Made by a program: the position numbers and the translations under genes. From NCBI GenBank assembly GCA_052326585.1, contig JBKQLU010000029.1, positions 62,001-126,000 on the forward strand: 64,000 nt of DNA, given 5' to 3'. The stretch is from JAPLJC01 sp052326585. GTDB lineage: Bacteria > Desulfobacterota > Desulfobaccia > Desulfobaccales > 0-14-0-80-60-11. Positions 8,223 to 17,407 of this stretch are shown here, piece by piece. The first letter of the stretch is position 1, and each line of letters begins with the position of its first letter. The notes under the pieces are model-generated. The model saw only the letters and a program-made list of their open reading frames with translations, had not been told where the DNA came from and ran no database searches.

Positions 8223-9638
8223 TTAACCTCCATCATCCTGAGCCTCCGCCTCCCGGAAGCGGCCACACCGATAGGCGTACAGGAAATAGACCACCAATCC
8301 CGCCAGGAGCCACAGCCCTAATCGCCACCAGGAACTGGCCGGCATGGAAAGCATCAGGGCCAGGCACACCAGGACCCCGGCCACGGCCACGGTCTTGCCC
8401 CAGGGGCAGCGGAAAGGGCGAGGCGCCTCCGGCCGGGTCAGGCGCAGGATCAGGACCCCCAGGCAGACCAAAGTGAAGGCGAACAGGGTGCCGATATTGC
8501 AAAGATAGGCCAGTTTCTCTATGGGGGTGAGGGCGGCCACCAGGGCCACCGCGGCGCCGCAGTACAGAGTCAGGCGGTGCGGGGTTTGGTAGCGGGGATG
8601 CAGAGCCGCCAGCCCCGGGGGCAGCAGGCCGTCCCGAGCCATGGCGAACAGCAACCGCGGCTGGGCCCAGAGCAGCATGTATAGGACGCTGGTAATGCCG
8701 ACCAGGGCCCCCGCGCCCACCAGGTCCGCGGCCCAGGGCAGTCCCACCTGGCGGAAGACGCTGGAAAAGGGGGCGCCCGGGTCCACCTGGCCATAAGGCA
8801 CCATGCCCAGCAGCACCAATACCGCCGCCAAATAAATGAGACTGCAAAAGACCAGGGAGCCGATAATGGCGAAAGGCACATCGCGATCCGGGTTCCGGGC
8901 TTCCTCGGCAGTGATGGCCACGACGTCGAAGCCCAGGTAGGCGAAAAAGACCAGGGCGGAGGCCTGAATAATGCTGCCGGGGCCGTGGGGCATCAGGGGC
9001 AGCCAGTGGTGCGGCCGAACCAAGGCCGCGCCCAGGGCCAAAATGACGGCAAGCACCGCCAGTTTTGCCATTACCAGGCCGCGGGCGATAAGGGCATTGA
9101 AGCGGCTGCGGAAGATGAGCAGGACGGCGAATCCGGCCACTGCCAGGGCCGCGGGCAGGTTGAGCAGCCGGCCCGGCTGGCTGAAGGGCGGGCCGCTGGC
9201 CCATTGCGGCAGGCGCCAGCCGAAGCCCCGCATCAGCTCCTGCAGGTAGCTGGACCAGCCCGAGGCCACCGTGGCCGCGCCCATGCCGTATTCCAGGATC
9301 AGGTCCCAGCCGATGATCCAGGCGGCCAGTTCCCCGAAGATGCCATAGGCGTAAGTGTAAACGCTCCCGGCCAGGGGCATCATGGCCGCCAACTCCGCAT
9401 AGCACAGGGCCGCCAGGGTGCAGGCGGTCCCCGCCAGCAGCAAGGAGAGAAGCAGGCCCGGGCCGGCGATCTGGATCCCCACGCCGGAGATGACGAAGAT
9501 GCCGGCGCCGATGATCTGGGCCACGCCGATGACCATCAGGTCCAGACGATTCAGGCTGCGGCTCAGGGTTATGCCGCCGCCAGGGGTAACCGGCTTCTTC
9601 CGCAACAACCGCCGGCCTAAGGTGCGCCAGCCAGACAT
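8223..9638 (-). CDS. APC-family amino-acid permease
   Basis: The 471-residue polytopic membrane protein has about 12-14 hydrophobic helices. The first helix carries the APC signature GVAQIIGAGIFVISG, in which the unwound GAG segment forms part of the substrate site. Length and order match cationic-amino-acid-transporter-like bacterial permeases. Substrate specificity cannot be read from the sequence. It lies downstream of, and on the same strand as, the lipoprotein gene, with 17 bases between the genes, so cotranscription is possible. Confidence 0.87.
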   Translation of the reverse strand: MSGWRTLGRRLLRKKPVTPGGGITLSRSLNRLDLMVIGVAQIIGAGIFVISGVGIQIAGPGLLLSLLLAGTACTLAALCYAELAAMMPLAGSVYTYAYGIFGELAAWIIGWDLILEYGMGAATVASGWSSYLQELMRGFGWRLPQWASGPPFSQPGRLLNLPAALAVAGFAVLLIFRSRFNALIARGLVMAKLAVLAVILALGAALVRPHHWLPLMPHGPGSIIQASALVFFAYLGFDVVAITAEEARNPDRDVPFAIIGSLVFCSLIYLAAVLVLLGMVPYGQVDPGAPFSSVFRQVGLPWAADLVGAGALVGITSVLYMLLWAQPRLLFAMARDGLLPPGLAALHPRYQTPHRLTLYCGAAVALVAALTPIEKLAYLCNIGTLFAFTLVCLGVLILRLTRPEAPRPFRCPWGKTVAVAGVLVCLALMLSMPASSWWRLGLWLLAGLVVYFLYAYRCGRFREAEAQDDGG

Positions 9639-9655
9639 CGGAGGCTCAAACCCCC

Positions 9656-10240
9656 TCAGAAATCGACGGCCTCGGCGGTGATTTGCAGCTTGGCGCTGGT
9701 CGCCTGGGCCGGCAGGGTCACCACCCCGGTGACGGTTATCGGCCTTTCCAGGGGGCCGGAGGTGAGACGGGTCACTAACTTCTCATCCGGGAGGCTGCCC
9801 AGGAGGACCTCCACCATCCCTTCCGGGGCCACCAGGAGCAAGGACTTGTGGTGCATAATCACCGGTCCCGGCATGCCCTTCACCGTTACCCGGCTGCCCA
9901 GATACTGCTCCTTGTGGGCCAGCAACTGGCTGACCGTCAGCGCCGGCGGCCCCGGCGGCGGCGGCATCGGCTCCGCCACCGGCGCCGGCACCGGCGCCGG
10001 CTGGGAGGCTTTCTCCAGGAGAGCCAGCATGGTCTGCTGGCCGGCCTGCAATTTGTCCAACTTCTCCTGCATGGCATTGATTTGCTTCTTGAGATCCTGC
10101 ACCTCGCCGCGCAATTCCTCCTCGGAGGATTTGGCGCCCGGGGAACAGCCAGCCATCAGCAGCGCCATCGCCAGGACCATGAAGAATTTTCCCCAGGGCC
10201 GCAACCCTGCAAAGCTAGCCCGTTCCTTGCGCCTAAGCAT
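9656..10240 (-). CDS. Lipoprotein with coiled coil and predicted OB-like C-terminal domain
   Basis: A 194-residue precursor has a basic N-terminus, a hydrophobic stretch and the lipobox LMAGC, so it is probably lipid-anchored after export. A heptad-like coiled coil follows (about residues 40-80), then a Pro/Ala linker and a beta-rich domain of about 100 residues with phrases such as GSRVTVKGMPG and VTGVV. That pattern suggests a nucleic-acid-free OB-like fold, which is a guess. GGAGGAAAAG precedes the ATG at 10238-10240. The gene is divergent from the UDP-sugar gene. Confidence 0.7.
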   Translation of the reverse strand: MLRRKERASFAGLRPWGKFFMVLAMALLMAGCSPGAKSSEEELRGEVQDLKKQINAMQEKLDKLQAGQQTMLALLEKASQPAPVPAPVAEPMPPPPGPPALTVSQLLAHKEQYLGSRVTVKGMPGPVIMHHKSLLLVAPEGMVEVLLGSLPDEKLVTRLTSGPLERPITVTGVVTLPAQATSAKLQITAEAVDF

Positions 10241-10386
10241 ACTTTTCCTCCGAATAAGGATGACCTGCATCGTCCTCTACCCGCACATTCTCAGTTAAAT
10301 GAGACTAGCTGTCAATCTGGAATTTACCTGACGGTCCGGGAGGGTTACAATGGGGGCAACGACTCGAGGGAAGGAGAACCGCGCCT

Positions 10387-11355
10387 ATGGCCCGCGTACT
10401 GGTAACCGGCGGGGCTGGCTTCATCGGCTCCCATTTGGTGGAACGGCTTCTGGGCCAGGACCACGAAGTCCTTTGTCTGGACAATTACTTTACCGGCTCC
10501 AAGACGAACCTGGAGCACCTGCGGGACCATCCCCGCCTGGAGCTGATTCGCCACGACGTGGTCACTGCCATCATGCTGGAGGTGGACCAGGTCTATCACC
10601 TGGCCTGCCCCGCCTCGCCGGTGCACTACCAATACAACCCGGTCAAGACCATCAAGACCAATGTCCTGGGGACCCTCAACATGTTGGGGCTGGCGAAAAG
10701 GGTCAAGGCCCGCATTCTGTTGGCCTCCACCTCCGAGATCTACGGTGACCCGCAGGTCCATCCCCAAAAAGAAGAATACTGGGGCAACGTCAACTGTATC
10801 GGCGTGCGGAGCTGCTACGACGAAGGCAAGCGGGTGGCAGAGACCCTGATGCTGGATTATCACCGCCAGAACGGGGTGGATATCCGCATCGCCCGCATCT
10901 TCAACACCTTCGGTCCCCGGATGGCCATTAATGACGGCCGGGTGGTGAGCAATTTCATCGTCCAGGCCCTCACCGGCGGCGAGATCACCATCTATGGCCA
11001 GGGGCAACAGACCCGCTCCTTCTGCTATGTCTCCGACCTGGTGGAGGCCCTGATGCGCCTGATGAACCAGGCGGGGGTGCATGATCCGGTGAACCTGGGC
11101 AACCCTGATGAATTTACCATCCTGGAGCTGGCTACCAAGGTCAGGTCCATGGTGAACAGCCCCTCGGTCTTCAGCCATCGGCCTCTGCCCCCCGACGACC
11201 CGGGGCGGCGCCGCCCGGACATTTCCAGGGCCAGGGAATTATTGGGCTGGCAACCCACGATTTCCCTGGAGCAGGGGCTGGAACAGACCATCCCCTATTT
11301 CGCCGCGAAGCTCGAGCAAGAGGGTTTCCGGGTGTTGGGCCCGGTACCGGCTTAG
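10387..11355 (+). CDS. UDP-glucuronate decarboxylase (UDP-xylose synthase) family SDR
   Basis: This extended short-chain dehydrogenase has the NAD-binding GGAGFIG at residues 8-14 and catalytic Tyr144 and Lys148 in SCYDEGK. The characteristic STSEIYGDP motif is at about 114-122. The 322-residue sequence closely follows bacterial UXS proteins, which convert UDP-glucuronate to UDP-xylose for cell-surface sugars. AAGGAG lies ten bases before ATG 10387. An epimerase of the same family is the main alternative, but the motif set favours the decarboxylase. Confidence 0.88.
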   Translation: MARVLVTGGAGFIGSHLVERLLGQDHEVLCLDNYFTGSKTNLEHLRDHPRLELIRHDVVTAIMLEVDQVYHLACPASPVHYQYNPVKTIKTNVLGTLNMLGLAKRVKARILLASTSEIYGDPQVHPQKEEYWGNVNCIGVRSCYDEGKRVAETLMLDYHRQNGVDIRIARIFNTFGPRMAINDGRVVSNFIVQALTGGEITIYGQGQQTRSFCYVSDLVEALMRLMNQAGVHDPVNLGNPDEFTILELATKVRSMVNSPSVFSHRPLPPDDPGRRRPDISRARELLGWQPTISLEQGLEQTIPYFAAKLEQEGFRVLGPVPA

Positions 11356-11463
11356 GGTGCGCAGCGGACGCCGGCCACCGCCCCGGACCATCCCTCAGAA
11401 ACCACCGCGGGGGGCGGTGCCTTACCCCCGGCCCTTGCCTCCCGGCATCAGGCGTGAGACCTT

Positions 11464-11985
11464 ATGGCGCTGCTTCTGAAAGCTGGGCGCCCGCATCGGC
11501 GTGCCGGCGGCCCCGGCCTGGTACTCCTGGCCTTGCTGGCCTGGCTGCCGCCAGGCTGCGGCGCCAGAGAGGGTCCACCCCGGCAAGCCCAGGTAGTCAG
11601 AGTATTCTCCGGTGACAGCGTGGTGCTGGCAAGCGGCGCCCGGGTGCGGTTGGTGGGGATCGACGCCCCGGCAATGGCGCGGGACGGCCGCCCGGAACAA
11701 TTCCTGGCGGACCGGGCCAGGGACTATTTAGCCGGGCTGGTCCTGGGGAAAATGGTGCGCCTGGAATACGACCGGGAGCGCTATGACCGTTACGGACGCC
11801 TGCTCGCCTATCTTTCCCTGCCCGGCGGAGTCCTGGTCAACGCCGCGCTGGTGCGCCAGGGCCTGGCCCGGGTCCACCTCCACCCCCCCAACCTGCGCCA
11901 CCAGGAGGACCTGCTGGCCGCCCAGCAGGAGGCCAGGGCCGCGGGACGCGGCCTCTGGGGCCAACCATCACCGCCAGACCAATGA
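11464..11985 (+). CDS. Staphylococcal-nuclease-like (TNase) lipoprotein with altered active site
   Basis: The N-terminal 40 residues resemble an export signal ending in a lipobox-like LPPGC. The SNase domain follows: the calcium-site aspartates in VFSGDSVV and GIDAP, and the arginine in YDRYGRLLAYL. In the classic motif GIDxPE the glutamate (Glu43, general base) is conserved, but here the sequence reads GIDAPAM, so that residue is missing. The fold is clear, while activity may be reduced or changed. The stop overlaps the start of the large NTPase gene by 4 bases (ATGA). Confidence 0.8.
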   Translation: MALLLKAGRPHRRAGGPGLVLLALLAWLPPGCGAREGPPRQAQVVRVFSGDSVVLASGARVRLVGIDAPAMARDGRPEQFLADRARDYLAGLVLGKMVRLEYDRERYDRYGRLLAYLSLPGGVLVNAALVRQGLARVHLHPPNLRHQEDLLAAQQEARAAGRGLWGQPSPPDQ

Positions 11986-14900
11986 AATATGACAAGAACC
12001 CCATGAACGAAGCTATTCACCGCACAGTTCGTAAAATCGAACCACATGAAGGGCAGTCATACGGCGATTCTCTGGGACCATTTTCGGGGTATCTCGAAAT
12101 TCCAAACATAATTCTCTTGGGAGACCCTGGTTCCGGGAAAACTCATACTTTTACGGTAGCAGCGGATGTAGAAAAGGCAAAATTCCTATCAGTCCGTCAA
12201 TTCCTCGTGACAGGAGGTATGGGGTTTGAAGAAAAAACTCTGTATCTCGACGGCTTAGACGAGTTTCGCTCACGGGTTGATAATAAGAACGCGATCATCG
12301 AGGTTATTAAGTTATTAGGCCGGGTCGGGCGGCCTCGTGTCCGTCTATCTTGTCGGATTGCTGATTGGCTTGGTGAGACAGATCTTTCATTATTCCAAAG
12401 CTACTTTGGAGTTAGTCAATATGTTGTCTTGAACCTCGAACAGCTTAATGAAGAAGAAATCGCGATAATCCTGCATGAAAAAGGGGTTAGTGACACCGAG
12501 GAGTTTGTCAAAGAGGCCAAAAGACAAGGATTAGAAGAACTTCTGAGCAATCCACAAACCCTGATCATGCTCGCAGATGTTGTTGGCCGTGGCGTATGGC
12601 CAAAGACACGGCATGACCTTTACGAAAGAGCAAGCTTGATTCTTCTGTCTGAGCATAATCAATCCCGAATGGGGCCGGGCTTGGGACAATATAGCGCCGA
12701 AGAGCTGGTAGCTCCCGCTGGTGCGGCCTGTGCTTCAATCTTAATTTCTGGTGTTGAGGGAATCAGTCTTTTAGAAAGTCAGCTTCAGAAAGATTTCCCG
12801 ACTTATCGAGGTGTTCCTTTTCCCGATCTACAGAAAGTGCAAGCATCTTTGATGAGACGGGCGTTTTCGGTTGTTGGACTTGAACAGCAAGCAGTCTCAT
12901 ATATTCATAGAACGGTTGCCGAATTTCTCTCAGCGCAATGGCTGGCTGACCAGGTTCGCAGAGGGCTCCCTATCCGTCGGGTTCAAAATTTGCTCGGTAT
13001 TGAGGGACATCCGGCGCCAGAGTTGCGGGGGCTTCACGCCTGGCTCGCCACCCTGCTCCCTGAATATGCCACACTCCTCATAAACAACGAGCCATATGGC
13101 GTGTTGATGTATGGTGACGCTGCTTCACTTTCGCCTTCTGATCGTAAATCACTTTTATACGCTTTAGAGGCCCTATCAAAAACAAATCCATGGTTTCGGT
13201 CTAGTGATTGGTCCGACCATCCACTTGGAGCACTTTCCGGACCAGATATGGTGGAGTCTTTTCAGCGGATTTTATCCGATCCGGACTCGGGCTTCCACCT
13301 TCGAACTGTCGTCCTAGATGCAATCCGTAATGGATCACCTCTACCACAGATGCAAGATGATTTAAGGAGGATATTATCGGATTCCAAAGCTACATACCGG
13401 GAACGTTCAAACGCTGTGGATGGGCTTCTAAAAATTATACCCGATGGTGAGCAAGATGTCGTTGAGGTCTACAGATCGATACTATTAGATAATCCTTCAG
13501 CACTGCGTTTAAGAGCAGAAATCATTGCTCGATTATATTCCAAAAAATACTTTACTATAGCCGATGTAGTTTCGTTGTTTAATGACATACTGGACGACAG
13601 CGATGAACAAGAGCATGTAATTGGAGAACTCTGGGGTATCACTTATTCACTTCCTGAGGGGGATCTTCCGAATATTCTAGATAATCTCTGTGAACTTCAA
13701 ATCCGAGAGGATTTTGATGGAAGCCTACGAAATGAATTTGAATTTAAATCAGCTTTCTCTCGAATGCTCTCACGGATTTTGAATTCAAAATTTCCGAAAC
13801 AACCAGAACAATTATGGCGATGGCTAAAAGCGCTGCACCGGTTGAGGGGTTATTCAGGCAGCGGCAAAGGTGATATTCAAAATTGGCTATCGAAAAACAA
13901 ACAAATTGTTCTTGATATGTTTAAGATCGTCTATGACAGGGTCCAAATAGACATAAAAAGGAGAATCTCTATTTATGAATTTCAAAGGATCACTATGCTT
14001 TCTGTTTCCGATGAAGATTTTGCAAAATATGTACTAGAAATTTTAAAGTCAAAAGAGGCCATCACCGAAGAGTATTATCTTCTTTATGAGATATGTGGAC
14101 GATTAGTCTTTGCATCAGAACCAGTATCAAGAGATCTCTTTGAAGAGTTTTATTCGGTTGCAGATGCTCACAGCCATCTACAAGAAATTCGCGAGCAGTT
14201 TTGTAGATGTGAGATAGAAGATTGGCGCCTTAAGGATACTGATAGAAAACTTCAATATCAAACACGACAAAAAATAGTGCGAGAAACGAATCGGTCTAAT
14301 TTGGAGAAAACAAAAGATAATATTAGGGCTGGGCTACACCTCCACAACTTAGGCTTCCTTGCAAAGATTTATTTCGGGCTTTTATCGGACATTGATAACA
14401 AGCTACCGCCAATCGAGCGGCTGCGTTCTATGGCAGGTGATGACCTCCTAATCGATGCAGTGGAAGGATTCTCCGCGGTTATTAGAAGGAGCGATCTTCC
14501 CTCTCCCATTGAAGTTGCCTCCCTCGATGCTAAGGGGCGTTATTTCGAATGGTGGTATGCAGTTCTTACGGGCATGGATGAGGCGTGGCAGGGAGAGCCA
14601 GAGCTGGATAGGTTCCCAGATGAACTTCTCAAATCTGCCTTAGCAATATCCTTTGTGTTGAATACATATGAGGTTTATGAGCAAAATGGAAGAAATATAA
14701 GGCAGAAAACCGCCAGAGAATGGAGGGAATGTTTATTCACGGAACGCCCCGATCTTGTCCAAAGAGTATTTGAGGATTGGGCAAGAGTAGGACTTGGAGC
14801 TAAAAGGAGCCGCATCCCCGTCCTTACCGATCTTGTCCATAATAAACAGACGGAACCTTGGCGGGGAAAGCTGGCATTGAGGCTCTTGTCTGAATTTCCA

Positions 14901-16061
14901 TCTACCGTTCCTGGACATCTACATGATTTAGTCCTTGCCGCAATTTTTGATACTGGGTGCCATAACGACTTACTTGAATTAGCTAAAGCTACAACTACTG
15001 CTCGTGGTCGTATAAAGGGAGAACAAAGGGCAATCTGGTTTGCCATAGGATTTCTTCTTGACTTCGACGCCTTTCAATCCGCATTGGTGAAATATGCGAA
15101 ACCCCGCGACCAAGTCATTTGGATCTTGAAGGATATTATTCAACATGCTCAGGTTCGCGGATCGGATAAGCGAATAGCGCTTTCTATCGAACAGCTTGAG
15201 ACTATTATAAGGCTTGTTGGTAAAAAATTTGCAAATGTATCTCTTCCAAAAGCGGGATGGTGTGGAGATCGACATCCTTGGGATGCGTCTGAATTTGTCA
15301 GACAGTCTATAAATGCACTTTCAGCAATACCAGAATTGGGTGCATCAGAAGCTTTAAGGCGTTTAACAAATGATAATACCTTGGCGTCATACCAAGACCA
15401 TTTGAGGCACGCCTTGGCAAGCCAGGCTAACATTCGTAGACAAGTAGAATATGCCCAACCCACTTGGTCTGAAACCATTGGGGCGCTAAGGGGAGGCAAA
15501 CCTGCAAATATAGCCGACCTTCATGCGTTTATCCTGGATCATCTTGAGACACTCAAAAAAGAAATTAGGCACTCAAATACGGATATTTACAAAAGATTCT
15601 GGCAAGTAAGAAAACAAAAAGCTATTGAATGTCCAGATATTGAAGATAATTGCCGAGACCGCCTGATTGATTTATTGAGACCTCGTCTTCTTCCTCTCGG
15701 AATCCGCATTGAGCCAGAAGGCCACATGGCAGATGATAAGCGAGCAGATATTGTGATCTTGCCACCACCAGGCCAAAAATTGCCGCTGGAGCTTAAGCGT
15801 GATACCCATGGTGACCTTTGGGAGGCTTGCATAAACCAGCTGGAAAGGCTGTATACTCGCGATCCTGAGGCCGCAGGTTACGGCATTTACGTGGTGTTTT
15901 GGTTCGGAGATAAACGTGAGGGGAATATACAGGCACCACCAAGAGGGATCGCCCGCCCGACGTCAGCAGAAGACCTCGAGGCAGCTCTTCGATCACTGAT
16001 TCCCAATGACAGGCGGCACCGCTTGGAAGCCGTTGTTCTTGATGTCACTCCTCCAACCTAG
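11982..16061 (+). CDS. NACHT-like NTPase with C-terminal PD-(D/E)XK-like nuclease motif; candidate phage-defence protein
   Basis: The 1359-residue protein has Walker A GDPGSGKT at residues 47-54 and Walker B LYLDGLDEF at 87-95. The NACHT-associated motif IHRTVAEFLSAQWL lies near residue 310. A long helical middle (about 350-1150) has no motif I can name. Near the C-terminus Asp1256, Glu1270 and Lys1272 (LELKRD), followed by Gln1286, give a PD-(D/E)XK nuclease pattern. STAND/NACHT NTPases with nuclease effectors act in bacterial immunity, but known Avs proteins usually carry the effector at the N-terminus. The gene is AT-rich: bases 13501-13560 contain 19 G/C, whereas 11881-11940 contain 46. 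Codons such as AGA, ATA and TTA are common, which suggests transfer. Start is ATG 11982, overlapping the nuclease gene; ATG 12003 is possible. No partner gene is seen. Confidence 0.8.
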   Translation: MKYDKNPMNEAIHRTVRKIEPHEGQSYGDSLGPFSGYLEIPNIILLGDPGSGKTHTFTVAADVEKAKFLSVRQFLVTGGMGFEEKTLYLDGLDEFRSRVDNKNAIIEVIKLLGRVGRPRVRLSCRIADWLGETDLSLFQSYFGVSQYVVLNLEQLNEEEIAIILHEKGVSDTEEFVKEAKRQGLEELLSNPQTLIMLADVVGRGVWPKTRHDLYERASLILLSEHNQSRMGPGLGQYSAEELVAPAGAACASILISGVEGISLLESQLQKDFPTYRGVPFPDLQKVQASLMRRAFSVVGLEQQAVSYIHRTVAEFLSAQWLADQVRRGLPIRRVQNLLGIEGHPAPELRGLHAWLATLLPEYATLLINNEPYGVLMYGDAASLSPSDRKSLLYALEALSKTNPWFRSSDWSDHPLGALSGPDMVESFQRILSDPDSGFHLRTVVLDAIRNGSPLPQMQDDLRRILSDSKATYRERSNAVDGLLKIIPDGEQDVVEVYRSILLDNPSALRLRAEIIARLYSKKYFTIADVVSLFNDILDDSDEQEHVIGELWGITYSLPEGDLPNILDNLCELQIREDFDGSLRNEFEFKSAFSRMLSRILNSKFPKQPEQLWRWLKALHRLRGYSGSGKGDIQNWLSKNKQIVLDMFKIVYDRVQIDIKRRISIYEFQRITMLSVSDEDFAKYVLEILKSKEAITEEYYLLYEICGRLVFASEPVSRDLFEEFYSVADAHSHLQEIREQFCRCEIEDWRLKDTDRKLQYQTRQKIVRETNRSNLEKTKDNIRAGLHLHNLGFLAKIYFGLLSDIDNKLPPIERLRSMAGDDLLIDAVEGFSAVIRRSDLPSPIEVASLDAKGRYFEWWYAVLTGMDEAWQGEPELDRFPDELLKSALAISFVLNTYEVYEQNGRNIRQKTAREWRECLFTERPDLVQRVFEDWARVGLGAKRSRIPVLTDLVHNKQTEPWRGKLALRLLSEFPSTVPGHLHDLVLAAIFDTGCHNDLLELAKATTTARGRIKGEQRAIWFAIGFLLDFDAFQSALVKYAKPRDQVIWILKDIIQHAQVRGSDKRIALSIEQLETIIRLVGKKFANVSLPKAGWCGDRHPWDASEFVRQSINALSAIPELGASEALRRLTNDNTLASYQDHLRHALASQANIRRQVEYAQPTWSETIGALRGGKPANIADLHAFILDHLETLKKEIRHSNTDIYKRFWQVRKQKAIECPDIEDNCRDRLIDLLRPRLLPLGIRIEPEGHMADDKRADIVILPPPGQKLPLELKRDTHGDLWEACINQLERLYTRDPEAAGYGIYVVFWFGDKREGNIQAPPRGIARPTSAEDLEAALRSLIPNDRRHRLEAVVLDVTPPT

Positions 16062-16123
16062 AAAATTTACTGCAAAGAGGGATTCCACATCTAATAGCTA
16101 TAGGGGCGGCCCGCTGAGTTGCC

Positions 16124-16636
16124 CTACCGGGCGCCTTCGTGCTTCAGGAGCCAGCTTTTGCGCCACAGGCCGGAGCTGAAGCCGCCGAGCCCGCCATCCG
16201 CCGCGATGACCCGGTGGCAGGGGATGATGATGGGGATGGGGTTGCAGCCATTGGCCTGGCCTGCAGCCCGGAAAGCCTTGGGAGAACCGGCCCGCCGGGC
16301 CAATTCCCGGTAAGAGATGGTGCTGCCCCAGGGAATGCGGCGCAATTCCTGCCAGACCCTGAGTTGGAAGGGCGTGCCCTTAAGGTCCAGGGGCAGGTCT
16401 TGAAAATCCGTAGGCTCCCCCGCAAAAAACCGGTCCAGTTCCTTGACCACCCTGCCGACCGCGGGATCCGCGCAGTCCGGCGGAGGAAAAAGCCCCAGGT
16501 CCATGGCGCCGGGCTCTGCGGCAAACTCCAGGGCTGCCAATCCCTTGGAGGTAAAGGTAAGAATAATCCCCCCCAAGGGAGCGTCCTCCAGGCAAACGGT
16601 CCATTCCCGGCCTGGATCTCTTCTAGTTTTCCTCAT
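16124..16636 (-). CDS. ogt: Methylated-DNA--protein-cysteine methyltransferase
   Basis: This suicide enzyme takes alkyl groups from O6-alkylguanine onto its own cysteine. The active-site motif IPCHRVI contains Cys140 in a 170-residue protein, and the helix-turn-helix region with YRELARRAGSPKAFRAAGQA precedes it as in Ogt/AGT proteins. ATG at 16634-16636 follows AAGGAAA. The gene is convergent with the large NTPase gene. There is no Ada regulatory domain. Confidence 0.93.
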   Translation of the reverse strand: MRKTRRDPGREWTVCLEDAPLGGIILTFTSKGLAALEFAAEPGAMDLGLFPPPDCADPAVGRVVKELDRFFAGEPTDFQDLPLDLKGTPFQLRVWQELRRIPWGSTISYRELARRAGSPKAFRAAGQANGCNPIPIIIPCHRVIAADGGLGGFSSGLWRKSWLLKHEGAR

Positions 16637-16770
16637 TTTCCTTGCCTTTATCCGCCGCAGCAAAATAAGCGCGGCGCGTGAGTGGCAAAATGGCGCCTGT
16701 GAGTCCGAAGCAGAAAAATGGACAGGCCAGCCAAGATTTATGCCTTGCCGTTCCCTTTGGCGAGCCTGAT

Positions 16771-17337
16771 CTATTTCAGGGCCACCCTTCTGGCAAATTC
16801 CTGGGTGACCCGCATCTGGTCTCCCTGAACCGACACTCCTACCCCCAAATGGGTGTACAGCGGTTGGAGAATATTCTGCCGATGGCCCGGGGAAGTCATC
16901 CAGCCATCCATAATCATCTCAGCCATAATCTTAAGGTCGGAATAATCCATTTTCGAGAAGGCGGCAATATTCTCGCCGACGCGATAGGCATACGCCTGGC
17001 GCGCCGGTTGTTCCTCGTCCAGGCGCTGTTGGGGGCCTTTGCCTGCCGGGTCTTTGTGGCTGAAGAAGTTGCCAGTCAGCAACTCGTCGCTGTATTTCCG
17101 GGCCGCGGCCGACAGGACCTCATCCGGCTCCAGGGCGGGCAGGCCCTTCTTGCGGCGGGCCTCGTTGGTGAGCTGAAAGACCTGCTCTTCCAAGTCCTTG
17201 CGGTGCTGGATGCCACTTTTTGAGACACTGCTCAAGGCCCCCGAGCGGACTCTCAGTTGGCCCCAGGCCGCGGGGAGAAAGAGAGAGAGGCCCAACAGCA
17301 CCGCCAGGAGCATGCCCCATCTCTTGCTGCGCTTCAT
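16771..17337 (-). CDS. Secreted CAP/SCP-domain protein
   Basis: A signal peptide of about 27 residues (hydrophobic MLLAVLLGLSLFLPAAWG) is followed by a CAP domain. Family motifs visible are LTNEARRKKGLPAL, FSHKDPAG, GENIAAF, and a GWMTSPGHRQNIL region with the conserved histidine. Such bacterial proteins are exported and their function is often unknown. AGAGGAAG precedes ATG 17337. The start codon upstream at 17385 is less likely because it would place residues before the signal sequence. Confidence 0.85.
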   Translation of the reverse strand: MKRSKRWGMLLAVLLGLSLFLPAAWGQLRVRSGALSSVSKSGIQHRKDLEEQVFQLTNEARRKKGLPALEPDEVLSAAARKYSDELLTGNFFSHKDPAGKGPQQRLDEEQPARQAYAYRVGENIAAFSKMDYSDLKIMAEMIMDGWMTSPGHRQNILQPLYTHLGVGVSVQGDQMRVTQEFARRVALK

Positions 17338-17407
17338 TGGCGTCTTCCTCTTAAGCTGCGGCGCGGGAATCTTCATGATGACCATTCAACTCCTCCGCCC
17401 CCCACGC

